Source: Capitulum mitella
Taxonomy: Eukaryota; Arthropoda; Thecostraca; Pollicipedomorpha; Pollicipedidae
Length of the DNA stretch: 64,000 nucleotides
Assembly (NCBI GenBank): GCA_030062745.1
Contig: CP099842.1
Location: forward strand, 27,830,307-27,894,306
Direction of reading: 5' to 3'
Shown: in pieces, positions 1 through 9,481 of the stretch
Layout: each line of letters opens with the position of its first letter
Numbering within the stretch: position 1 is the stretch's first letter
Program-made: the position numbers and the translations under genes
The notes under the pieces: generated by a model
Database searches by the model: none
The model's input: only the letters and a program-made list of their open reading frames with translations
Told to the model about the DNA's origin: nothing

Positions 1-30
<30 letters not shown>
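1..30. repeat. (TA)n microsatellite at the window edge
   Basis: Pure TA dinucleotide run, truncated by the start of the window. Confidence 0.95.
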
Positions 31-35
<5 letters not shown>

Positions 36-540
36 AATGGTAAGTGTTTCGTCGACGCAATACCTACTTATATCATTACAGCCTTCTCCCTATAAAACCG
101 AAGAAGGAACCAGTCAAGGTGCATCGAGTCAGGCATTGAACCCGACACCTTTCAACTCTGAGATGCATGCCCCGACCACTCAGCCACCTAAGACATGCAC
201 ATAAAATCCTTACAACATTTACACTTCATACTTTAGGAACATAAGTAGGTTCACACGCACACAATGTAACTGTCATGGTTTGCGGGGACATGCCAAATAT
301 GGGCATGATCTTAAAAACGATGTACCCACAAAACAAGTTTTTACACAATTCCATAAACACCCTTTAATAACTAGATATTGTCACATTTTAAAGTAAAAGT
401 CGTGATTAAGCGTGAATGATCACGAAACACGTTGTAATTTCATGTGTCAGGACCTAAATGACCTAACAACAGCCTTTCCCAGCTATGTCCACGTAAACAT
501 GGATCATTGCACATGTCCCCACAAACCGAAATAATGTGAA

Positions 541-542
<2 letters not shown>
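31..542. other. Unassigned sequence
   Basis: AT-leaning sequence between two microsatellites. I see no coding exon, tRNA-like box or clear repeat in it. Confidence 0.5.
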
Positions 543-846
<304 letters not shown>

Positions 847-880
847 CATATATGCTTTGAGAGCAGATTCTCAATGATGC

Positions 881-1272
881 TAGTTTGATTAGATGTGGCA
901 GGAAAGTTGGTTGTTATTATTTTCTTCCTTAAGCTTTCCGTTCTTCGTACAAGCTTTCGCTCTTTTTCCTCCAAGCAAAAAACAGTTCTCCAAAATCATG
1001 CGGCGTTTCACTCATTTCCCATGAACATCATCTGGCAAACATTCAACACATTACACAGACATATGACCTATCTACCTAACAATGTGATTAAGATACCACA
1101 AATACGAGGAATTACCGGGTAAGGGTCGTTTTTAATCGCGATCGTTCGTTTCTAATGAACTGACACGAAATTAAATGGATAGTGTTTCGGCAAACTATTT
1201 AAAAACGTATGCTTCCTAAAATTTCGAGCATTTCCGGTTGCCTTCGTAGAAAAACATAACGTTGCGAATTTG
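881..1272 (+). repeat. Left inverted arm (pseudo-LTR-like) of the Penelope-like element
   Basis: Reverse complement of 2206-2600, with scattered substitutions. Landmarks shared with the other arm include TTGGTTG...ATTATTTTCTTC near the outer end and GGCAAACTATTT near 1190. Chance ORFs in this arm come from the repeat. Confidence 0.8.
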
Positions 1273-1299
1273 AAACGCGTGAGGCATTAAAAGTGGAAC

Positions 1300-1641
1300 T
1301 AAAACAAATGACACGTCTTACTTTCACCGTCGAAACAGCAACAAAAACAGACTCCCATTCCTGGGCATAGAAATCGACGTCCCTCAAGGACCATTCACCA
1401 CCAGTCTACAGAAAAGCCATTGGACGCAGCGAGTGCACTGACCGCTACAAGAGAAGCGTCATCAGAGCTTATGTCCATCGCGCCTTCAAACATTGCGCCT
1501 CTTGGCAGCTCGTTCACCAAGAGCTGCAAAGTCCGGAAAACACTGGCGAATAAAAACTACGCTCTTACAGACATCGACAACGAAATCAGACTCAAGCTGA
1601 ACCAGCTATATTCAGCAGAGAATACCACTGATAACGAATAG
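1300..1641 (+). pseudogene. Penelope-like reverse transcriptase C-terminal remnant
   Basis: Read across frame changes, the segment gives an FTVE motif, then NRLPFLGIEI, then a YKRSVIRAYVHRA-type helix, then a tail ending in LNQLYSAENTTDNE and a stop at 1639. These blocks match, in order, the conserved end of Penelope-like RTs (the PFL(D/G) core, the R-x-L/Y-V-x-R-A helix and the linker before the endonuclease). At least two frame changes separate the blocks, so no intact protein can be made. Confidence 0.65.
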
Positions 1642-1860
1642 AACCCCAACGGCCAAACCTTCGGTCTTTACTACGAAAACCAAATGTCGCCACCGAACGA
1701 GAAAGACGAGAAGGCCATTAGCACCGTCACCACTACAAACTGACGATCCGGCCATTCGGCAGACAAAATTCAGCTGGCCATCTTTTACAGAAGCCCCAAG
1801 GTATCTGCTCTAGTCATGAAAAACATCCTCTCCAAGGATAGGTCGTTCGTGAAGGAAACC

Positions 1861-2010
1861 GATCTAGCATACCAATTTAAATGAACAACCGGTAACTGTG
1901 CGCGTCGGCAAAACAGTGTCTATTTTGACAAAACTACCACGACCCTAGGGAGAAGGATGACCATGCATCATAAGACAGCGGACCACAGAGACATCTCAGA
2001 GAGTCCACCG
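1861..2010 (+). pseudogene. GIY-YIG endonuclease remnant of the Penelope-like element
   Basis: One frame reads a YQFK block, an in-frame stop, then SVYFDKTTTTLGRRMTMHH. This follows the GIY-YIG pattern of Penelope-like elements (Y-x-x-x-C, then Y-x-G-x-T-x-x-x-L-x-x-R-x-x-x-H), with D in place of the usual conserved G. The stop and the substitution mark it as dead. It lies downstream of the RT remnant, as expected. Confidence 0.6.
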
Positions 2011-2205
2011 TGTCACCACCACCAGGGAAACCCTCCTGAACCAGACGACCATACTCATTCGCTGTTGACAAAAACATAAATTGCAAATATTGGAAGCAGT
2101 ATACATCAGAGATTGCAATCCTTTTATCAACAGGCAGGTCAACGCCCAGGGTACCCTCTCTCTATTTGAGGGACCCCCGATTGGAGCCAGGGTCTGAGAG
2201 GCTGT

Positions 2206-2600
2206 TCAGATCTGCAACGTTATGTCTTTATGCGTAGTCAACCGGAAGTGCCCGAAATTTTAGGAAGCATGCGTTTTCAAATAGTTTGCCGAAGCACTAT
2301 TCACTTAATTTCGTGTCATTTCATTAGAAACCAACGATCGCGATAAAAAACGACCCTTACCCGGAAATTCCTCGTATTTATGATATTTTAATCACATTGT
2401 TAGCCAGATATGTCACATGTATGTGTGGTGTGTTGAATGTTTGCCTGATGATGTTCATGGGAAATGAACAAAACGTTGCATGATTTTGGAGTACTGTTTT
2501 TTGCGTGGAGGGAAAAGAGCGAAAACTTGTACGAAGATCAGAAAGCCTGAAGAAGAAAATAATAGCAACCAATTTCACTGTAATATTTAACCAAATTTGT
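2206..2600 (-). repeat. Right inverted arm (pseudo-LTR-like) of the Penelope-like element
   Basis: Inverted copy of 881-1272. Its outer end runs into the TA microsatellite at 2601. Confidence 0.8.
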
Positions 2601-2603
2601 ATA

Positions 2604-2645
<42 letters not shown>
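2601..2645. repeat. (TA)n microsatellite
   Basis: About 45 bp of TA repeats between the right Penelope-like arm and the next retroelement fragment. Confidence 0.95.
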
Positions 2646-2649
<4 letters not shown>

Positions 2650-2650
<1 letters not shown>

Positions 2651-2880
2651 TGTTAAAAGTGACTACAGTATTAGCTTTTACCAGCTTTCTCATCGTTCTT
2701 TTTTCGACGGGGCGAGCTGTCGCCTTAAGATAGCTCGCTAATCGTGAAATCAGGGTCACAAAGACACTCATTTATAAACGTTTCGAAGAATTCATTTTTC
2801 ATCTTCAGAATATGGACAGGTATCGCCACGCTACACTTTGCGTTTGAGCAATGACATGCAAGGCCATGCGTATTAAGTAT
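2650..2880 (-). mobile_element. Retroelement fragment with a hammerhead-core-like motif, copy 1
   Basis: The reverse complement matches 3600-3850 over about 230 bp. Reading the minus strand, it carries CTGAAGA then CGAAAC separated by 16 nt (plus coordinates 2780-2808). This spacing and order resemble the core of the hammerhead motifs known in Penelope-like elements. Its downstream end abuts TA repeats, as does the other copy. Confidence 0.55.
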
Positions 2881-3136
2881 AAAAGTACTTTCATTCTTGA
2901 CATTTCCGAACAATGGAAAATCACTGCGAAGTTTCACAAGCAGGCTAGTTCAGTCAAAACCGCTCCTAGATGGCACGTCACTGGTGATTCCAAAGTACCA
3001 GTATGACGCACGACTTTGGAACAACCAGTGGCATGCAATCTAAGAATAAGTATGACTTTGAACTAGCCTGCTGGTGAAACTTTGCACTGATTTTTCACTG
3101 TTAGGGAATGTCAAGAATGGAAGTACTTTTATGTTT
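2881..3136. repeat. Inverted repeat pair around a ~100-bp spacer
   Basis: Bases 2881-2957 and about 3055-3136 are reverse complements of each other (shared landmarks AAAGTACTTxxATTCTTGACAT and GAACTAGCCTGCT). It could be a hairpin-forming non-autonomous element or the meeting point of two inverted retroelement fragments. Confidence 0.7.
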
Positions 3137-3142
3137 CATCCA

Positions 3143-3329
3143 CATGGCCTCAGGGATTTCGATTTCTGTAAGTTCCTGGGGGGGAAGGGGGCGAGCCGAG
3201 GGCCCGACAACGTAACCTCCCCCGAATGTGGGTTTCCCAACGGATTTAGTCCATTTTATTTTGGCCCACGGAAATTTACATATTTTTTTTGTTACTTTTC
3301 ATCAAATAAAAAATCCATTTATCCCCATG

Positions 3330-3388
<59 letters not shown>

Positions 3389-3607
3389 AAGAAGACAGAA
3401 GATGGGTAGATACATCGCTTTAGACTTTATTCCTTACGTTCTGCCTATCTCTTATCTACTGCGGCCGTTTTTTCGTTATTATTACTCATTTCCCTTAAAA
3501 ACCGGCGGAAAATATCGGGGGGGGGGGGCAAACCAACATTGGAGGGGCCCAAATCAACATTGAATGGGCCAGGATCCTCTCAAAAGAATACAAATCGACA
3601 TCCCTGC
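3143..3607 (+). repeat. Dispersed repeat, left member of an inverted pair
   Basis: About 400 bp that reappears inverted at 4829-5238. Shared features include a GAGCCGAGG...CCCGAC block, AACCTCCCCC, a TTTTTTTGTTA tract and a TTGGAGGGGCCCAAATCAAC block near the inner end. The left copy carries a TA microsatellite (about 3331-3384) that the right copy lacks. Confidence 0.8.
3331..3384. repeat. (TA)n microsatellite
   Basis: About 54 bp of TA repeats inside the left copy of the inverted repeat family. Confidence 0.95.
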
Positions 3608-3850
3608 ATGGCATTGTACGTAACTGCTCAAACGCAAAGTGTATCGTCGCGATAACTATCTGTGTTCTGAAGATGGAAAATGAATTTCTCGAAACGTTAA
3701 TAAATGAGTGTTTTTGTGGCCCTGATTTCACAAATAAGGAACCAGCTTAAGACGATAGCTTGCTCCATCGAAAAAAAAACGATAAGAAGGCTGGCAAAAG
3801 CTAACGCTGCAGTCGGTTTTAACAAAATATGTCTGAAAGGAAACGTCCTA
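3600..3850 (+). mobile_element. Retroelement fragment with a hammerhead-core-like motif, copy 2
   Basis: Plus-strand homologue of 2650-2880. CTGAAGA at 3667-3673 is followed by CGAAAC at 3690-3695, and the sequence continues into ATAAATGAGTGTTTTTGTGGCC as in copy 1. It sits at the inner edge of the 3143-5238 inverted repeat, and again ends near a TA microsatellite. Confidence 0.55.
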
Positions 3851-3878
3851 CCGCGATACACGAAACTATGTATATACA

Positions 3879-3881
3879 TAG

Positions 3882-3938
<57 letters not shown>
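3879..3938. repeat. (TA)n microsatellite
   Basis: TA repeats with one interruption (ACATA). Confidence 0.95.
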
Positions 3939-3940
<2 letters not shown>

Positions 3941-4264
3941 CGGGAACTTATCTTCTTTTGGTCTGAGGCTTCTGCTTACGAATATCAGCCGTCCTCCACG
4001 AGGAACTCCGTCTTGATGTAATAAATTGCTGAACGCGAATGTGAGTGCAGCCCTCTGCTTTTGGAATGCCTGTCGTTTATCACGCATTCTGAAAAAGAAA
4101 ACGCAAGCATTTCTCGTCTCCTCCTCGAAGGAAGGACCGTTCCTCTCGTATACGAAATTGCAAGTCCACGCGGGGAGAAGTTCGTACCCACTTCTGTTCA
4201 CCACCACCGCTCGAAACAAATGCACGCATCTCGACGTGAACCATTCCTCCAGCCGGCCCGTCCT

Positions 4265-4300
4265 TCAGGGTGACGTCACCCCTATGACGTCAGAGCCGGC
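4265..4300. promoter_or_regulatory. Pair of perfect CRE palindromes (TGACGTCA)
   Basis: TGACGTCA occurs at 4271-4278 and 4285-4292, 14 bp apart start to start, in a GC-rich segment between CCGGCCC and GAGCCGGCC. TGACGTCA is the full CREB/ATF site. The same pair at the same spacing recurs at 48,561 and 48,575. The transcript served, if any, is unknown. Confidence 0.45.
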
Positions 4301-4447
4301 CGGGAGAGCAGTGAACTGATCTCGGGACGCCGGCGGAGGTGCCGGCTGTCCGGTCACTGACCTATCGTTTAGGCGGCCGTGGCGGTCCGGCACTTCCCGG
4401 CTGCTTTGCTCTGCGGACGGCCCGCCAGAGCCGGTCACGGCGCCGGT

Positions 4448-4680
4448 CCAGGAGCTGCCAGCTGCCGGTACCGGGTACAGCAATCCAGGGGCTGCCAGTG
4501 ACCGGTGCCGGGTACAGCGCGGGAGAGTGTTCCAGGAGCTGCCAGCGGCCGGTACCGGGCACAGCGCACAGCGCGGGAGAGTGGTCCAGGGGCTGCCAGC
4601 GGCCGGTACCGGGCACAGCGTGGGAGCGTGGTCTGGGAAGTTCCAGCTGCCGGTGCCGGTGCAGCGCTGAAGAGCGGACA
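4448..4680. repeat. GC-rich minisatellite, five units of 37-54 bp
   Basis: Units share CCAGG(A/G)GCTGCCAG followed by CCGGTRCCGGGYACAGCG, with variable spacers (about 37, 47, 54, 47 and 46 bp). Unit lengths are not multiples of three, so the ORFs over it are unlikely to be real proteins. Confidence 0.85.
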
Positions 4681-4828
4681 GGAGCTGTCTGCGGCCGGCA
4701 CCGGAGACTGCGGCCAGATGCCGCTCACCTGAGGGACACGGTCCGTCCAAGGTCAGTGGTGAGCCGCCGCTTCCGGAGTCGAAAAACTGATCTGAACTTT
4801 CTCTCAAATGTCGGAGCACAATCTTAAC

Positions 4829-5238
4829 AGGGGGTGTCGATCTTTATTCTTTTGGGAGGGCTCTGGCCCCCCAATGTTGATTTGGGCCCCTCCAATGTTG
4901 GTTTGGGCCCCTCCAATATTTTCTGCCGGTTATAAAGGGACCCGGGCAGCAATAACGAAAAGAACGGTCGCAATAGATTAAGATGACAGAAAGTATAAGA
5001 TAAAGCATAAAGTGATGTATCTATTTATCTTTCTGTCTTCGATCTATTTATCTCCCTATATGCATGGGATATATGCAATTTTTATTGAAGAATAATAACA
5101 AAAAAACCTGTAAATTTACGCTGATTAAAATAAGGTGGGATAAATCCGTTGAGAATCCCACATCTTGGGGGAGGTTAGGTCGGGTCCTCGGCTCGGTCCA
5201 CCCAATCATTTACAGAAATTGACGGCCTCTGAATCTTA
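4829..5238 (-). repeat. Dispersed repeat, right member of an inverted pair
   Basis: Inverted homologue of 3143-3607, roughly 80% similar by eye and without the TA insertion. Two tandem TTGG(G/T)TTGGGCCCCTCCAA units lie at its inner end. Confidence 0.8.
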
Positions 5239-6776
5239 ATGAGCTGAGTTTGTACCAATGAGCTTTCATTTGGGGAAAATTCGATGTTTGCGTCAGTTTA
5301 AGCATTGCTCTTCGATTATTCCTTTTTTCATAAAGTTACGCGATTGCCCAATGCGTACATTCCGCACAGATCCAGGGGAAGGCCGATGGAGATATTGCAC
5401 TTCCCAAAATTACGAGAACCGATTAACTATTCGTATTTCCATTTTTGAGAGATTTTTATTTTATCCATTTTAGAGATTTTTGGAGATAAATGTTGTACTT
5501 TGTACACAACATCCAAGGACGCGGAAGGCAGGAAAGGACGGGCAGGGGAGCTGCCCCCTAAACTTTTTTGAAATTGAACATTGACCCTATTGGCGCTGGC
5601 CGAAAAGAATTGACCCAAAATGCCTTCTTTGCCCTGCCCCCAACTGCAAAGCAGTTCCTGAGCTCCTGACATCTTACAACACTGGAAGTAAATATATGTT
5701 ATTTGCAGACATATTCTCTGTTGAGCTTGACAGCCGACTGGCTGATCACTTTTGATCTTGTTTTTTCAGTGTCTTTTTTCAGTGTCTAATTTCAGTGCCT
5801 TATTTCTTGCGTTAGATGAACATCTACGTAGTGGTTCACCATAGCTACTCACGTAAAAAGTTACGGAAAATCACTGACGACGTTCTACCTGACGTTATGA
5901 ACATTAAACATCTTAAGAAAAATAGTAACTGTCAATAAAGGCACAGTTTACGCCGCTGAAAGAAACTACAACACATGCGAATAAGTCATGTGATTAGACG
6001 TGCATAGAAGGCGATGGAACTTGGCACGGGCAATTACTTCATCTGCATGCAAATATGATTTTAAAATTCCTTTCAGAACAAGTTACAGCATAATTTGTAG
6101 TTAATAAGGTAGTAGATAAGCTTGAAATTACTTTCCTGATAAGTAACAACATGATCGAGGTAGAGCGCCACCATGAAGTTGTAGAATACATATACATTTC
6201 TAAGCGTGTTTGTCTGGCTTTTTACAGTGGGTTCATCTCGCGGATGAAAATCGTCTCCGTACACGGCGCCATTTGACGAGTGTTTTTGTTAGGCCTTTGG
6301 CATTCGTGATGATTTGTTGTCTGGCCAGGGGCTGGCCTGGTCAGAATGGTCTAGCCAGACGCATCTGTTCCGTGTGGCGGTTGGGATCGCTTTACTGGAG
6401 ATGCATGATCCTGCATCGAACGAGGGCTGCCGTAGTGTGTCTCAACGTATCCGTTCTTCTAATGGGAACGCAGTCTCGTCTCTGGCATTTGCGTAAGCTG
6501 GACAATGTTGGGCTGCTCTAAGAGCTCGTGGTCAGAAAACGCCTAGTTTTGTACCTGAACTCTGAACCAGAGATATTGTGATGGGCTTTGGTAATAGATG
6601 ATCAGTTTAGCACTGTCGGAAGTTTTGTGTCATTACTTTGCGCGTAATGACCCCTGGACTGACAACAAGAGATCACAGGCGACAGAATCTTAACAGCGAC
6701 ACCTGAGAAACGGCCAGGGATGAAATTTTCCAAAATCCTTTGTGGGTGCACTCAGACGGGAAGATGTTTGTACGGG
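5239..6776. other. Unassigned intergenic sequence
   Basis: No exon with supported splice sites and no recognisable domain. Bases 5505-5660 are C/G-run rich and resemble the margins of the GGGG-type repeats seen elsewhere. Confidence 0.5.
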
Positions 6777-6945
6777 GAGCAGCGACGGCGGAAAAGGGGG
6801 GGGGGCAGGAGGGGCGGCCGCCCCCCCAGCCGACAGGCTGGGGGGCAAAACTATGTTTTTGCCCCCCCAGAAATTTCGGTCACTGCACCAAGGAAAATCG
6901 TGAAAAATCAGCCTTACGCTATTAAAAAAAGAAAAAATCGATGTA
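6777..6945 (+). repeat. GGGG-rich dispersed repeat, copy inverted near 51.4 kb
   Basis: Pattern GACGGCGGAA-poly(G)-CAGG...CCCCCCAG, then GCAAAACTATGTTTTTGCCCCCCC. The reverse complement of 51,345-51,512 follows the same order of blocks. This looks like a non-autonomous element family. Confidence 0.6.
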
Positions 6946-7009
6946 CGAATTGAAAGACAACGTACTCCGAATATACAAGAAGGCTTTGTGCTATGAAGAG
7001 AGGCCCGTG

Positions 7010-9040
7010 GTCTGAATGAGCGTTTAGAGGCCCCTGTTAGCTTGTAGGGGAATTCACAGCCTGTTTCAGGAGGGCCCCCTGTAGACCCATAAAGGACCCC
7101 TGCCAGCCTCTGAAGGGACCTCCTTTCGGCCTGGAAATAGGGCCCTGCCCCTGCCTCCAGAGGTCGACATGGGCCCTTAACAGACAGATAGAATGCCCCC
7201 CTACAGATAGGCAGTGGCCCCCCTGGCCAACAGGTGCCCCTAAACGATCGTTCAGGAGCCCCTGCTTTCCTTTACAGATGCCCCTGCCGACCTGTAACAG
7301 GCACCCGCCAAATCGCCAGGAATGTCTTTACAGATGAGCATGGGCCCGTTTACACTTCAGCGAGGTACCTTTACAAACCGACAGTAATTTTAACCACATG
7401 GGGTCCCACTCATTACGAGGGCCAGGCGCGGATCCAAAGGGGGAGCAATTGGGGAGGCCGCCCCCTCCCCCCTGAGGACTGAGAAGGGGCCCCTGTCAGA
7501 CTGAAAAGGAGGCCGGAAGGGTCCCCGTATGAGCTTCACGGGGTCTCTATAAAAACCTGGCATGCTCTTGATGCAGTCAGAGAGGCCTCCTGGAGGGCTA
7601 GATGACCTCTGAGACGCATTGAGGGTCCCTGAAGCTCCCAAAGGGCCTCTGAGACCACAACAGGGTCCCAGTACGGCAGACTGTTCCCGAGACCGCCAGA
7701 TGGCTCATAGGGCCCCTGAGACGGCCAAGATGAGGACTGAGTCCCTAGGGGACCCCTGTGAGTGCAAAGCTGAAGGTTCTTGATGTAGTCAGAGGGTCTC
7801 CGGGAGGGTTAATGAGACCCTGACACGGTAAGATGGCCCCTAAGATAGAAAGAAGAGTCCTTGAAACTCTTCGAGGGACCCTGGGACTGCAAGTGGCCCC
7901 AACACGGCAAAGGGTCCATGAGACCGTTAACATTGCCAGAGAGGCATTTGAGACGGAAAGAACTTCAGATGGTGCCTGGCACGGCATAAGGAGACCCTGG
8001 CCAGCCAGAGGGGCCCACTGAACGGGGATTCGTCGACAACCTACTCAGTCTCGAGAGGAGCCACAAATGGGCTACATTGGCCTTTCTGAAACCTTCGGGG
8101 TTCTTGATGCTGTCAGGGGTCCCCGGGAAGGCCAGGTGGTTTCTGAGACGGCAAGATGGGCCTGTACACCGCAGATGACCCCTGAGAACGCCAAAAAGGT
8201 CGCAGGACCCCTGCGAGACAATGACGATAAGAGTGCCTCTGAGACGGTATTTGGGCTTTAAGGGGGCGCTGGGCGGACAGAGGGTCCCCGAATGTAATAA
8301 GCGGGCTCCTGGCACGGGCAAGATCCCTCTGAGACTGCCAGCGAGGCCCATGAAGCGCCAACAAAACGGCTAGGGTTGTTACGGCTAGAGGGGTCCTAAA
8401 AAACTGGCAGATATACCTCATGTAACAGAGGAAGACCCCTGACACAGCCATGGGGACCACCGGACACGTTCAGAGGGTCTATGACACTGCACAGGGGCCC
8501 TGAAATTGCCAAAAGGTGTTTTGTAACTGCCAGAGGGCCCCTGAGATGGCAAAAATGTTTCCCAGAGACGATAAGAGAGGTATCCAGGACTGCAGGGGGG
8601 CCACTGAGTCTGCTAGAGAGGGACCTTTGAGACTGCTAACTAAAAGTCTCTAGCAATAGGGGCCACTGAGACGACCAGAGGGGCCCCTGAAAATACTAGA
8701 CCTTGAGACGTCCAGACTGTTCGTGAAACGGCCAAAGGACTTAGACGATTTCAAGAAGCGCCCGTGTCACAGCAGAGAGACGCTTACACAGGGCCCTTTT
8801 TAGTGCCTGAGGGGCTCCTTAGACGGCAAAAACGTCTCAGGGACAACAGGAAGGAATGCGAGATGGTTTAAGCGTCCCTGAAACTACTAGATGGGAAACT
8901 TCCAAAGGAGCGCCTGAGACGTCCCGCGGGATACGTGAATTTGTAAAAGGAACCTGAGACCACTAGAGGATCTTGGCACGGCAGACGCCCCGAGACCACC
9001 AAAAGTGCCCCTGTAACTGCAAGAGGGAACCTAAACTAAG
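7010..9040. repeat. Degenerate ~30-bp tandem repeat array (about 2 kb)
   Basis: Dozens of diverged units on a core close to GGGCCCCTGAGACGGCCAGAG recur roughly every 28-32 bp. Drift is strong but the CCCTGAGAC core recurs throughout. A repeat-border-like segment (about 7424-7480, GCGCGGATCC followed by a G-rich run) lies inside. The ORFs here are not credible genes. Confidence 0.7.
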
Positions 9041-9092
9041 CTGACCTAAACTGAACCAAACTAAACTAAACTAACCTAAACTAAAAAAATCC
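9041..9092. repeat. CTAAA-rich simple repeat
   Basis: Irregular repeats of CTAAA, CCTAA and CTGAAC. It is not a regular CCTAA telomere array. Confidence 0.7.
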
Positions 9093-9481
9093 ATAAGCTA
9101 CGGGATTGGGGGGGGGGGACAGACGGGCTCCTGAACCAGATACAGACACGACGTTTCAAATGAAGGGAGGGACGGAGCCGCCTAAAATCTTGCCGTTTTT
9201 GTCATATTTCGGGCACTGTGTTCGGAAATAAAACGCAGTGTTTTTTTGAAATAAGATGACGCGTTCGAATTTTTTGGTCACCTTATATCGTAAAAAGCAG
9301 AATTACATCATTTTCCATATCTGGGGGGCAAAAAATGGGGGCCCCGCGCTGACCATTTGCCTCCACCCCCGCCTTAGCGAAATCTTGGATCCGCCCTTGG
9401 CGAGGGCTCCCATTGGTTTCCAGGGTCCCCTTGATCCGATTTGCCCTCCCCCCTGGGCGGAATCCTGGCTACGCCCCTGAT
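9093..9481. repeat. GGGG-type repeat remnants ending in a GGCTACGCCCCTGA border
   Basis: A poly-G tract at about 9105-9118, a GGGGGGCAAAA motif at 9325, and a right border GAATCCTGGCTACGCCCCTGA ending at 9481. The border resembles the terminal repeats of the 12.1, 15.4 and 17.9 kb elements. Confidence 0.45.

Larger units (their letters stand above)
881..2600 (+). mobile_element. Decayed Penelope-like retroelement with inverted flanking arms
   Basis: The interior (about 1280-2050) holds broken remnants of a reverse transcriptase C-terminus followed by a GIY-YIG endonuclease, an order diagnostic of Penelope-like elements. It is bounded by two inverted arms of about 370-390 bp (about 881-1272 and 2206-2600) that are very similar to each other. 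Inverted pseudo-LTR flanks are a known organisation of this class. The 5' part of the RT is missing and several frame changes and stops make it inactive. The right arm abuts a TA microsatellite. Confidence 0.75.

Noticed and set aside
3667-3695. A complete, active hammerhead ribozyme
   Set aside because: Only the two core strands are recognisable; I could not pair stems I and III or place the cleavage site convincingly.
9041-9092. Possible interstitial telomere (arthropod CCTAA)
   Set aside because: CCTAA occurs only a few times and irregularly among CTAAA and CTGAAC; no tandem array.
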